A stretch of 64,000 nt of DNA from Stercorarius parasiticus (Eukaryota; Chordata; Aves; Charadriiformes; Stercorariidae). The translations under genes were made by a program, and so were the position numbers. Location: the NCBI GenBank assembly GCA_013396915.1, contig VWZL01004383.1:184469-248468 (forward strand), read 5' to 3'. Under the pieces are notes generated by a model. It did not search any database, was not told the DNA's origin, and was given only the letters and a program-made list of their open reading frames with translations. Shown here piece by piece: positions 39,797-53,100 of this stretch. Position 1 is the first letter of the stretch. Each line of letters opens with the position of its first letter.

Positions 39797-40926
39797 AGAT
39801 ATCTAACTGTTGTTAGAAATTGGTAAATTGAACGGAAAGCATTTTTCTTCCTTTAATTTGTTTTGTTGCCTTTTTAAAATCTCTGATGAAAGCAAATTAT
39901 CTTGTAAAATAGTCTTTTTTCAGATTTGTTTTGATTAATAAATAGCAAGGCTACACGCTGGTGAGTTTGTAGACAGAGTAACTCTTGGCATGTGTATGTT
40001 TATGTATATATGCACACACGTATTTACTTCCAGGATCATTTAGAAATTATGATGGAATTACCCCTAAAACCATGTTTAATTAGCTGGATATCAACTTAGG
40101 AATGGCAAACAGACTTCTATCTTTCTTTAATTACTTTAAGAAATTTGAAATGTGTTTGTGGACAGTAACATAGGGGCATTGTTTAAATAGCATATGTAAT
40201 AAAGCAATGGATTTGAAATGAAAATTTATTGATAAAAAATAAGGTAAAGTCTCTCTAAAAACATACTAAACACATCTAAGTAATTTTAATTCATGTCTTA
40301 TTTTTAAATGCATAAACTGTGCTTTTATCAGTATTTTAGTTACACTTATTTATTGCTCTTTTGATTGGAAAAAAATATGTCCAGTTCATTATGTCCACAA
40401 ATTATCATACTGTGTATCTTTTTGCCTTCCCTATGAAAGTTGTTAAAGTTACTTCATCCCATGCTTTTTAGAACTGATTCCTACCTAATAAATACCTTAT
40501 TCATTTTTTTAATGTATTGTTAAACTTAATGTACTTTTTGTTCAAATAATGTAAGTATTCAGTATGTGCTAACAATTTTTTAACACACAATCTGTTTATT
40601 TAAGTTACCTGAATGCTTCTATCAGATCTTGCAGAAATTAGATCAAATACCAGAAAAGTTTTCTTCACAACAAGTCAATTCTCCCTGGAAGTTAACATTG
40701 TTACTAATTACTGATCCTCTGATATTTTGTGAACTGCTTAGAACTTGCTGGCTGTATGAACAAACAATTTAACATACAACAGAACACAAGCATATTAAAG
40801 CAATATATCTTTGATCAACACATGACAATCTATTGAAAGGGACGTCTAATGCAGAAAGTAATGAAATTTAGAGAGAAATCGTACAGATAGAAGACCTACT
40901 AAGAAAAATATAAACTGCGATACACC

Positions 40927-41019
40927 TCACTTCAATTTGAAAGCCTTCCTCATCAGCCTCCATCAGAATGGAACATCAACTGTTCCATTCCAGCAACAGT
41001 TATTTGGCTTCATCATCAT
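40927..41019 (+). promoter_or_regulatory. Second intronic YCAY cluster
   Basis: Seven YCAY tetramers in 93 nt: 40927, 40950, 40960, 40985 and an overlapping triple at 41010, 41013 and 41016. It lies about 1.25 kb downstream of exon 4. It could be an extra NOVA binding site in the intron RNA, but its distance from the exon makes a splicing role uncertain. Confidence 0.4.
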
Positions 41020-44000
41020 TAAATTACAAAGATAAAATCTTTGCCAACAGCTAGAGATATTTTATGAACACTCTGTTCACTCTTTATTCTCTCTCTTAAT
41101 TTTAGTGTTTTGTATATTTTAATTAGAAGGTTTTGAAAATGTTGAGCACACAGATCTTTTAAAAAGTGTTCTTACTGTTTTTCTTTTCTGTGTCTTCTTT
41201 TCTACTTTTTTTTTTTTAAATTATGAGTATACCCTGATGATCATTATTTAGAGAAAAAGGCAGAGGTACTTTCATTTACAGGAAATACTGCTTGAGTATG
41301 CTGTTTAATTAGCATCAGAGAAGTACCTACTTTGCATCTGTTTTATGAATTTTGAACGATCAAAATTATGATGTAGCATAAAAACTTTAGATGACTTTTC
41401 AGAGAATATTGTCAAATGATATAGCTGAATATACAAACTAAGGGAAATGTATGCTTTGTGTCCTGCCTATATCCTGCATTACATCTTTTAATGCATTTTA
41501 TTCATAAACTGTGTTCAATTCAGTTTTCATACAAATAATCAAGATCTTTTTTGAACAGCATTAAAACTGTATATGTGAAGAAGAGCAATGAGCTCCTTAA
41601 GTGATGTTTGGAACTGTTTTTATCATTAACCCTTGAAATTCCTACTGGTTTATAATTATTTTATCCCTCCTAGTATTTCCTAGTGGTTTCTAGCCATTCC
41701 AGCAGGAAGCACAAAGCACATGATAAGGCAATTAAGGCCTTTCTGTTCATGTTAGTGATAAGTGACGTAGCTGGCAATTGTTCCCAGACTGTAGTAGTGA
41801 TTAGCATTCAGCACCAGTGTATCGACAAGTATCTGCACTGCGGCTGTTACATGAAAATAGGTTCCAACACAGTAATCTCAGACCTGTCAGTAGTCATGTA
41901 AGTACCAAATAGGAGAATATTAGAGAACAACGAATTTTTGTTTTGATATTTGGCTGTGTAAGATGATTCTCAATAGAAAATAACTGTTCAGATATGGGTT
42001 TTCTCACAAGACGTTATATTAGGATAACAGGAAAGAGCTTATTTAACTGGATGGAAGTCAGGAAATTTAGTGTTAAGGTGTAAGATAAATTCACAGCACA
42101 CCCTATTGTGTGGATATAGTAGCATATCAGGCTTAAGATCATTTAATATTCTATAGTATTTTAATTGTGCAAGACAAGATTTTATATTAAATATTAGTAA
42201 GGTGATTAAGCGAGGTTTAAGCAATACTTAATGCTGGGTTGCTGTAGGAATGAGATTTTTAAACTGGATTGGAGGACTGCCCATAAGTCATTGCAATTAG
42301 AGAACTGTCGATTACGTGTGTTGATGAGCATACCTGATGTGATCCTTCCCGCTGTTCAAGCATGTCAGTTGTATTCTCCTGACAGAGCTTGGATAGTGGG
42401 CAGAACAACTTCTAGGGACACTTTTTGCCTCAAGAGGAAAATAGCTCTGCCAACAGAGGTCAGAGGAAGCTGGGCAGGAAATCTGGCATGGATTATGTCT
42501 TCCTTTTAATGACTCACTTTGCCTCTATTCACATGAGGTCATAACTCCTTTGTATGGCAATTTCCGCTTTTGTTGAATTGCTGCTTTTTGAAAAATCCAG
42601 TGTTCATGAAACTACTCCTTTTATGATTCTCAAGAAGAGGATAGTCTCTAAAATGTCTTATATAGTGGAAGAAAACGGTTCCTTCAGAACTGTCGTGTTG
42701 TGTTATACTGAATTGCCATGGACACAACAGAAACCTCTGCATTGGAAGTGTTTTTTTCTTAGTGCTTTGTTCCAGGAAGATATATATCTGTCAGTATTAT
42801 TGTTGTAAATGTCTTGTTTATTTTTTCAGTAGAACTTCCTTGGGCCTTTGTTCGCATTAAAAATTCATGCACTGCAAACTTCCCAAGGAAGAGAGAACCA
42901 CAGAGGCAATAGAATTAGGGACATTTCAAATAATTTTAATCTTTTTTTCCCTCCTGTTTGCCTATCACTGAAAAGAACTCAATCTTTCTGTACTTTTAGA
43001 CTGAGAGTTTCTGTGTTACCCCTCATGAACTTTGTCAGCTTTGTTTATAACAGAACACTGACAGACATATAGCTACTGTGGTGAAACTGTTCTGCTGATG
43101 CCCCTGGAGCTGGCAGAATATAGCTTTTATTTACCAGGAGGAGGAAATCAATTTTACTTTTCCACAGTACATTTCAAGTGGGAATTTCATCTCAAAAGTG
43201 ATGAATAACACCATAAACATCATATAAGACTTCCTTGCTTTTCCTATGTAGCACCTTGTAAAGGTATGAGTTTTAGTACTTATTTTAACAGTTAGGTAAC
43301 ATTAGATAGACAAGTATTTCTATAGTTAACCTGTTTACATATTTTCTTTTGTGTACAATATTATTTTTTTCTTCTTATCTGCCTGCTTTACTGATGTTAC
43401 TGTTATTTTAGAGGGAGAAACATGAGCGATATAACCAAAGCTTTGTATTTCTCCTTTATGTATTTGATGTACACCTATAAATGCAGTTGCAAACCCTTGC
43501 ATGTTTCCTTCTCCAGTCCTCTGTTTTGCCATAAGATTGATACTGCTACTGACCTTTACTACTGGCTGTAAGAGAATAAAAGCCCAAAACACACATTCCC
43601 ACTTAAAAGTGAGTCAGGAGAGTGATGGGTAGGAATCCTTTCCCCTTGCCTTATAATTTTGAAAGGCTTAAGCTCAGTACTGTAATAGGATTTATCATCA
43701 GAAACGTTATGTCATTAACTTACTATACTAACTTCTTTTATTTTTTCTTTTTTTAAATACACTTTTTTTTCCCATGGCATTGGCATTTTTTACAGTTATA
43801 CCTTCTGTTTTTCTTCTTTGTTGTTGTTGCAACTGAAACTCTTATTTTATCATTTAATATAGTGTAATATAAATTTTGTGGAGTGCAGATAGGTGTAGGA
43901 CTTTTCCATTCAGTCCTCAAGTTTACAGTTTTTTGGAGCATATCTACATCATCTGGTTACTGCAATATCTGTAATAAATAATACTTTTCAACCTTTTTAC

Positions 44001-47000
44001 ATGACGGGACTGGACCAGTTTCCTTGGTACTGCATGTACCCAGCAGGTACAGTACAAGCGTGTGCCTGTTACAATCTTGGTAGCAGGAATTTGTACTTCT
44101 GGATTATACTATCTCTTTATTTTATGGAAAATCTATAGCTTGCAATGGGGTATAATAGTACACCTATAATTTTGGGTTATTGATTGAGGGATTAATTGAT
44201 ATCTCTGAATTGTAATGATTGATGTAGATGGTCTTCCTCTTTGTGACTTTACAGAACAGTCCTATCCCCGTCTGTAAAATGACTTGCAGAAGTATAATCT
44301 TTTCATTCCTGATAGAGAGGTAGAATCTGAAAATAGAGGCTGTCTGTAAAGCATACTGACAGCTTTTAAAGGATTGATGAACTCATATCACTTATATTTA
44401 ATATATAATTTGTTGTGGGAGGTGGAAGAGGAAATAGGAAGGAAAGCTTTTTTTTTTAGTCTTCTGTTATCATTAGGACATGACATTTTAAAATATGTAT
44501 GATGTCCAACTTCAAATGATAAAGTAGATTAATCTTAAAGTACAAATAGTGAGTTTTAGTGATGATCCCAGGATACTAGATAGCCATCATGGGCCATGGA
44601 GATACTATCTCTATTTGCCTTTGAAAATTTGATGTGAGGGTTATTTAAGATATTCTGTCTCTGATATTTTAATTGCAATATATATCTAATTTTAATTTCC
44701 TAATTTTAATGTAATTTCTTACAGTGGTATTGAGAAAATCCGTTTTCTTTTTAGGTCTGTCACAGATTGACTGATGTTGGATGTATCACTTGATCTTTCC
44801 AAATCTCAGTACTGTGTATTTAAAAGCAAAGTCAATATAAAATTATTTAGCATTCTAGTAAAAGGTGATGTAGAATTAAAAAACTGTTAATACCTTAATT
44901 TGATTGTTCAAAATCTTTGCCATGGTGGTTCTTTGTGAGATAACAATTTGACCTTTTTTCAACCCATTAGATTGGTCATTGATAAATACAACCATTTTAT
45001 TTACATCCAGAAGATGGTATCCGAGATCTGCGCACAAAAATAATATGCTGTTTGAAAGAGACTTCATCTTGAAGACAATTTTTCATATTGACCCATCACT
45101 AAAGAATTTAGTACACCAGATTCTAAAATTATAAATACATGAAGACCACAAATTATTAATGTATTAAACAAATACATTCTTTAATTATGGTATCAAACCA
45201 TTTTTTTTTTTATTCACAAGTAGATGCATGAGAAGGAAATCATGTTTGGTGTGGCAGTAGTGTTCAAAGCTATATGATAACTGTAAGAACCTCATCATGA
45301 TGTTTAGAGGAACAGAGTTGAAGAAATACACCCTGTGTTTTGCTGAATTTTTCTGGAAGGTCCTCAAACTTATGGTATACTTTTGCTACCTACAAAAAAA
45401 TTCTTCACATAATTTCTCAACATAGCATATCATTTTGGTTAAGTCTCACCAAGGACTGTCATCTTCAGTTTTAATACTTATTTAACTTCACATGCAGAGT
45501 TCTCTTCTGTTTAGCTCTTGCTATTTCTATTGTAGTCTTACCCAGTAATAATTTTGACTCCCCATTGAACGTTGTAATGAGGTTGAATGAAAGTGCCTAC
45601 ATTAGTTAGAAAAACACTGGTCTTTCTAGTGTGAGAAAACCCTTACATTTCACATTTGTAGATAATTTTATCAATTGTAAATTCATAATTCTATAAAGTC
45701 ACATTTTTGTTTCAATTTAATAAGAAGACAGAGTTACTTGGTTTTGATTACAAGTTACTTATGGCATACTGTGGACAACAAGTAGTAAATGATGGTTTAG
45801 GTAACATATCTAGAAAGCGCTAGGGAGAATTATTCCCCTGTTCAAGTGAGGACTCCAGTAGAGGTTCCAGTGCTTCAGAGGCAACGTTTCCTGCTGCTCT
45901 TCAGCTGAAATTCTTCATTTCATGGCCAAACTCTAAGCAGAATTAACCTATGCTCCATAGACTAACTGTATACCTTTTTTTTCTGGTTCTCAGGTTAATA
46001 CATTACTTTCATTATATTTCTCTTTTTCTTTGACCACTTTTTCCCAATATTTTGCAGTATCTGAGCTCAGCACTTTTGTTTGCATCTTCTCCTTAAAATA
46101 CAATTTTTTTAGCTACTATAAAGATTTTTAAATAACAGTTTTTAGAAACCTTACATGCAAATCATTTTGGTTTGGTTTTTTTTAATTCTTTCTTATTGTC
46201 TGTTTGAGTTTTTCCCCTTTTGACAACCATGTAGGTAATTATTTGTGTTCGTGTTCCTTTATATGAATTTTTACTTGTTTCCTTTCTTCTCCTCTGTCCC
46301 ACCACACAGCAATTTTAGGGTTCGCTGTTTATTTTTGCTTTCTTAAATGTAGGGGAAATGTTGTCAGGAGTATTCATGAGACATGGGGAAGGATGTAGCT
46401 TCTCACTACTAAGTCTCTTAATATTACTGGCATATCATTCATAGGATGTCATGAATGATCTGCTTGTTGCAGCCCTGAAAGTAAAAATGTGATTCCATGT
46501 TTGTGTATTTTGTTATGATTTTATGCTTGAAAAGAATTAGAATCAGTTAGCTTCCTATTTCAAACGCTCTTCAAAAAGATACACTTCCTCAGTGTAATGG
46601 ACAGCATTACTATTCCTTTTCTATTAAAATGGATAAATGTCTTCAACAAATCAAATTCTCCTCATATCTTGAACTCTATCTGGTTGTTAAATGTCTTTAG
46701 TTGTTTTTCCCCTCATAGACAAAAATCATGAGTGAACGTGTAAGAAGATAAGGCATTTTGGATTGAAAGCATTTTGCTTTAGACTCGCATGCGTATCTTA
46801 TTCATGTTGTTTAAGAGTTAAAAAAATCTCACACAGTAATTGAAGATCTTGTTCTTTCATTTAAGGATATTTGTAGATGTGATAGGTAGGTTTTGGCATT
46901 TGTCCATGTCCTTGTACTAAGAAAAGGTTCTATCTGCTTATGAAAAAAGATTATTAAACCCATAAAAGTTGGAGAATACACATTCTTCTCTTTGCCAAAA

Positions 47001-49179
47001 TATGGTAAAGGTCTTCAAATGTCCTGTGCAAAGGGGCGTTTAATTTTTTCATTTTCTTTGTTCCAACTGTTTTAAACATACTTCATTTATCAACACGAAA
47101 TGAAAATAAATAGCATGTTATGATGTGCCAGATATTTCCATGTTCACGTTCCATCCCATGTAAGCTAGAGTGAAAGATGGCAGCATGTAAGCCTGGTCTA
47201 ACCAAGATTATCTTTGACTTTGAGTCCTTAATACCCAGGTTTGGTGACATACTCTTTCATTCAGACAAGTACTGGGAGAAAGCCAACCATATTCTAAGGT
47301 ATACAGGCGAAGAGTCACTTAAGTGCATTCTTTGCTGTTTGAACAACCCAGAGAAAACAGAATGTCAGAGCATTTCCAGAATGCAAATCTGGATGACTTT
47401 ATTGCTTTTTTCTGCTACATAGTGTATCAGTCACACAAAGGTTAGGCTCTAAGTTTTCAACTGTTCAGAATTTAATTTAGCAACTCTTAGGGAGTTCAGA
47501 ATTTATGTGATCAAGAGTTGCATGAGGATGTGGAAAGCAACATTGAGGTTACAGATCTTACTGTCGCACCAGGACAGATTCTATGCAGCATGGACTATAA
47601 GGTAGAAAAGGCAATATCATATTTTTCTGGCCTGTCAGAGGGGAGTGAGGTATGGTTAGGCCTAGCCCTAGAAGGTTCTGCTTTGAGCATATGTTACTTA
47701 ATATTTTCTTTGTGCCATCTGAAACATTATCACTTTCACAAGCTCTTTGTAAGGATATTGCAGCAACACACTGCACTTTCCTGTGGGCTATATGCTAGAT
47801 GGATTGTCTGCCTTTTGCACGCTTTGAGAATTCATCAGGTGATGAGAAGTCATAGATAGATGTGAGACAAACCCACCAATTTTTTAAAGCAGGTGTCTGC
47901 CTGATTTGAATGAAAAAGGAGTGTTCTTTTTGTACAAATCATAGAAAGAAGCTGGTTGACTTATTGCACTATAGGGAATAAGAGGCAAGAGGTTTTTCCT
48001 CTTCCAGAGGTAAGGTGCATCTGTTGAAATCTTTGCCCCTAGCATAGTGTTCCACACTTAAGATAGGCAATACCTTTACCCTGCAGTCAAAACAATATGT
48101 AAATACATCCTATTCAGAAGCAGTGTTTTCCCCTAGTTTTGTACCTGTAGTAGTTTTCATACTTGTTGGTTTGCATTTGGGTTTTTCGGGTTTGTTTTTT
48201 TTCCTTCTGAAAATTAATTAGACTTCCTATAAATAATAATAGTTATTCAGAGGCATAGTTTACAAATTGTGGATCAGTGGGAGGATCATAAACATCCTTA
48301 GAAATGCCCAGGGGCTGAGTGCACTGGTCGAGTTACCTACCAGCGATTTACACATGAATCTTTGCAGTTTGTAGCCTTGAAGAGCATTTGTGTGGGAGTA
48401 CAGAATGACTGCTGGCTGGCCTTCTGTTTTCCCCTGCTTCTCAAATGGCACCTCAGCAAAATGCAGCCTTTTTTTTTTCTTCACATTATTCATCAATAAT
48501 AAACTTCTACATGACAAACCATTCAGTTGAACTTGGCACATGTGATTTGGATGGGGTTAGAAAAGTATGTTTTAAATTTCTATTTCTTTTAAGTTTCTGA
48601 AAGCCTGCAGTGTGGCATTTCTACTGCAGTGTAAATTCTTTCATGTTTCTAGTAATGTAATACATGATCTCCATGCTTCTTAGCTTTTTATGGTTATTTT
48701 TATTGTCCACTTAACCAAAACATAAATGTAGTGAGAATATTTTGATCCACTTTATTCTTCTAATAGTAATAGTAATAATTGTGATAATAAATTAACAGCT
48801 GCCCCCTACCCATGAGATACTGAAATGCAGTCTCCATGTAAGCTCTTTTAGTGTTACTGCTTTATGGAATAGAACTATTTTATGAAATAAATTAAACTGT
48901 GATTAATGATGTTCTTTAGTAAAGGGTACTGAAACAAAACACAGTTCCTCCAGATCTTCTGCAGACCAGTGCTCATGTATAATGAAGTGATGTAGAAAAA
49001 AAGAAATCAAGTCAAAAGATAAGCAGATCTTTGCAGAGTATTTATTGGTCATAATATATTTAAATTTTTTGTTAAATAACTGTGTAAATATTGTCTAGAA
49101 CCAGTATTATCACATTCAGTTTTAGAAACAGAAGGAAATAAGATAGCTCTGTTAAAGACATTTCACGGGTTATACTTCA

Positions 49180-49400
49180 CCTGTATTTGAACATTTACGA
49201 GGCTGTTTTATGTAATTTCCTGGTTTAATTATGTCAAAAGTAATTAGATAATTAATGCGACACTTTACATTAACATTTACAGTAAAGACTGATTGGCTGT
49301 ACACAGTGTGTATGTATACACTGAGGGTTGCCTTTACTGCACGCAATTTCAAAGTAAATTGTAAGTTATGCCTACCTTACATTAACAGGAACACACATGA
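49180..49400. promoter_or_regulatory. Candidate conserved non-coding element with homeobox-type and CCAAT motifs
   Basis: Non-repetitive sequence with three TAAT-type homeodomain cores (TAATTA at 49226 and 49241, ATTAAT at 49251), a reverse CCAAT box (ATTGG at 49292) and a near-palindrome at 49304-49323. It looks like an intronic enhancer, but conservation cannot be judged from one sequence. Confidence 0.3.
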
Positions 49401-52400
49401 ATGAGGATAATAAAAGGGGGAGATTAAAACTTTGATGAGATGAAAGTCATGTTTTGAAATCTGAATGTAAGAATTTAATTTAGAAATTACTAATGCAAAT
49501 AATTCATGTATGTGTTATTAGAAAAATATTTTTCAATATAAAATACCTTTCTGCTAGGTTTGTTTTTATTAAGGACTATAGCTACAAAAATGAGCTTTAA
49601 AATGCCTTAACTAAAAATGTTATTGTTACAGCAGATATTTCATAAATATAATTCTATTCCATAGCCTATGTACTCTACAGTACTTGTTACTCAAACCAAA
49701 ATGGAATTACTTAAAAATAATAGAGAAATGAGAAGTTAACTGAATACATGGCTCATGAAATACAAAGTTTGTATTATACTATTAATTGTCCTACTATTTA
49801 CACTACTAATACAGAAAGCCTTTCTTTTTGACCTATCTAAATTTTATTTTGATGGTAAGAAAAATAGATCAATAAAAGTGAAAGAAAAGAGTATAAACTT
49901 GTCAATTTGAATGTCAGAGGGCTCAGCAAAATTAGGCTTTTTAACATCACCAAGAGCATTTTTTCATTTCAAATTAATAAAAGAATATTTTTATTTGAAA
50001 TATTACTTATTTTTACTGTTGAAATAGTAAAATAAAACTCGTTAGCAATAATCTTGCATAGTAATATTAATACAAACTGTGATTCAATTTATGTGCAGTT
50101 TTATGTAAACTTTCTGAGATTATAATAATTGATAATGCATTTATTGAGCTCTGTCTTAAAAGAGTCTTTCCTGTAGCAAGGTTCACAGTGAAGGTTTGCT
50201 AAATAAAAAAAGGGACCTTTGTCTCATTTTGAGACATCTCTTTCATTTTTTCATTTTTATTTTTGTATTTGTCAGTATCTTTTCTCTCAAAACAAAAATA
50301 AATTGTAATCCATGGAAGCTGAAGAATATGTATGTAGTTTGCATAGGAATTGAGATGAGGGCAAGAGTTAAATGCAAATTCTTTTTCAGTATATCTTTAA
50401 AGAGAGAGATTCAATTCCAACTTATGCGGATGCTGACTCCAGATTTGTTCTTGGAAAAGTATTTTTACAAGTTAATCCATACACAGAATTACACATATGT
50501 AATATAAATATAAAAACATGTGATGTATCTGTGTAAATACAGCCATATATAACATTTGTGCCCCACGGCCTTAATGTGCATAAGGAGTAATTTTTTGCAT
50601 GTGAACATTTATATCACGTGATTATCTAGCCAAAATTATTAACAAGTGCAAGTTATCTACATTCAAATATTGCCTGTGCCTAGCTTTTGTAATGCTTATT
50701 TAAATCTTAAAAGTTGCTAATTATTTTGTTGTTGTTGTTGCTTATTTATATTTTCCTTAATGAAATTTGGCTCCACAGATTCCCATTGAAGGAGAAATAT
50801 AACCCAAAGTACAGATGTATGAAGACAATATAGTTTGCAAATATGTGGTTTAATAATAAATATATACAATTTTCCCCACTGACCACTGACTTTGGTATGA
50901 TCTAAATCCAGGATCTTCACATTTAACAAGGGGGATGCAATTGTACCTTCAGTTGTCTCTTATTATAGCTTTTTTTGATAAGCTAGGTTGAGTTTCACAA
51001 CTGACCTGTGTTAGCACCTCTCAATCTTTTTGTTTCTGTTTACTGAAAAATAATTGCTAATTCTGTCATTGCCTCCACTTATTCCAGTGTTCTTTTTTTC
51101 TTTCTCTTCCAGTGGTAGTTACTATTCCCTTGTGGCAATCTTGGTTAAAAATGTATAACTACAAGTTTACAAAAGGGTAAATCAGAAAGTAGATAGATAT
51201 ACATATAAATTAAACAAATATATATATATTGACTTGGGTGAATGTTAAGTTCTAAGCCAGCCGCTTAACTTAGTTGTAGTTATTGATATATTTCCTGAGG
51301 CCAGCAGCTTGATATTACCTTGTTCTGTTCTCTGATCCTTGTCAGAGACATAACGTCAGGCTCTGAGAGGAAGGTTTTGAATTGGCTTGTCAGAAGACTC
51401 TATTAGCATTAGAGGGCTATGGAGTCCTGTAGTAGTGCTTATTACATTTGAAGATATCCACCCACTATGTCCTCTTTCTAATGAAAGTTTCTGGTAATTA
51501 CAGGGTTTTTTATGACCTAGAGATAGATGATTATTTAAATGTTTTCTCTTTAATTGTCCTTTACTTCCTTTCTCCTTTGAAAACAATTCTCAAATGATGT
51601 CTATGAGAGAGCCTCCCTGAGAATTTCATTGAGTAGTTCTTGCTATACAGGATTCTTTTTTATAGTTAAGCAACAGTCAATACAGCAAGGATCAAGCTTC
51701 TGCTGGTCATCTTTTGCAAAGCCAGGGATGCAAAGTAGCCATAGCCACTAACCTAGATTGTTCATCTAGATAGTCCAGAGGTGTTTTGCATAAGCCAAAT
51801 TTCTTGCTGTTTTTCACCACAGTGAAGCTATTCACAACAATCTGTAGGTCAGAACATGAATAAATACTCTCTTATTTTCACTGAGCTGAGACGTTAATGG
51901 GGTTACCACAAGGATTTTAATTCACGTGTGTCTCCCCCTCCTTCTTTCGCTGAGAAGAATGGAGAACAGAATAATTACCTCAGGATTTTAATTATAAATA
52001 ATGTAGAAGGGGGTGTTAGAGTTTATTATTATTTCATTTTATGGCCATGAAAACTCAAAGGTGTTCATTTAGACACTGCACATTCATCTATCATCTTTAT
52101 TGGTTGCTGTTTGCCATGTTCATTAGTTATAAATATAGCAAGTAATTTATCATTCCACCATGTTTACTTGATGCACATAGGTTGATGCTATTGTAAGCTT
52201 TATCTTTCGTTTTACCTTAGAATTTGGTGATCTGTGAGTAAAGAGCATGTGCAAAACTGGTGCCAGGTTAGGTCAAGATGCACCATTAAAAATGCCCTCT
52301 TCTATCTTTTCTTATCTCTATATGTGTAACTAAATATAGACTGAATATAAAAGATGTCTCAGTTAAAAGATATATTATTTAAATTACTTAATATTGTTAA

Positions 52401-52848
52401 GAGCAGAAATTCGATTTCAAAGAAAGGTTGGAGAATCTCATGAAATAATTCTGTAACAGCGTGGGGTTTTTATTCCATGATCTTGTAATGTGGAGAGCTT
52501 TCATTTGTTTTTGTGCATAAGCACGCTCATGTCTGACATGATTGCAGCTGTGAGATTCTGAGACACGATGTGCTTGGGTGTAAGGGATGGCTCCATTTAT
52601 TGTGTCTGTATAGAGTAAGAATATGTGCATGTCTTCCATGCGGACGTTTGCTTTTGCTTTTCCTTATTATTTTTAGAATCAGCTGAATTATGAACAAACG
52701 ATTTAAAAAGGCACTGCTGAATAAATAGCTTGTGTACTCTCTGAGCTGGAGCTATTGGCTAGATTCTAAATGCAATAGGACTGTTTCTCCTTAAAAGTAA
52801 TCAAGTATTACGGAGTCACATATAGAAGTATATAGGTATAGTACAGAA

Positions 52849-52870
52849 GTGTGTGTGTGTATATATATAT
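52849..52870 (+). repeat. GT/AT microsatellite
   Basis: (GT)n followed directly by (AT)n, flanked by repeated gaagtgtat-like words, suggesting local slippage. Confidence 0.85.
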
Positions 52871-52990
52871 GGAAGTGTATATAGTAGTGATATCTTTGGG
52901 TGGTTTGGCATTTACTTCACGTATTTAAATTTTTCTAAGCTTTTGCGTCAAATCTTACATCAGTGGGAATGGTAAGAAGGACTTTCCTTT

Positions 52991-53100
52991 TCTTGGTTTG
53001 TTTTTTTATTGATGGTTGTTTTGGGGTTTGGTTTTTTGTTTTGTGTTGTTTTTTGGTTGTTGTTCTTTGTTTTGTTTTGTTTTGTGTTGTTTTTTTTTAA
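52991..53100 (+). repeat. T/G-rich low-complexity tract
   Basis: About 110 nt of T and G, including ttttggggtttggttttttg and (ttttg)n units, similar in style to the tract at 30631. Confidence 0.9.
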
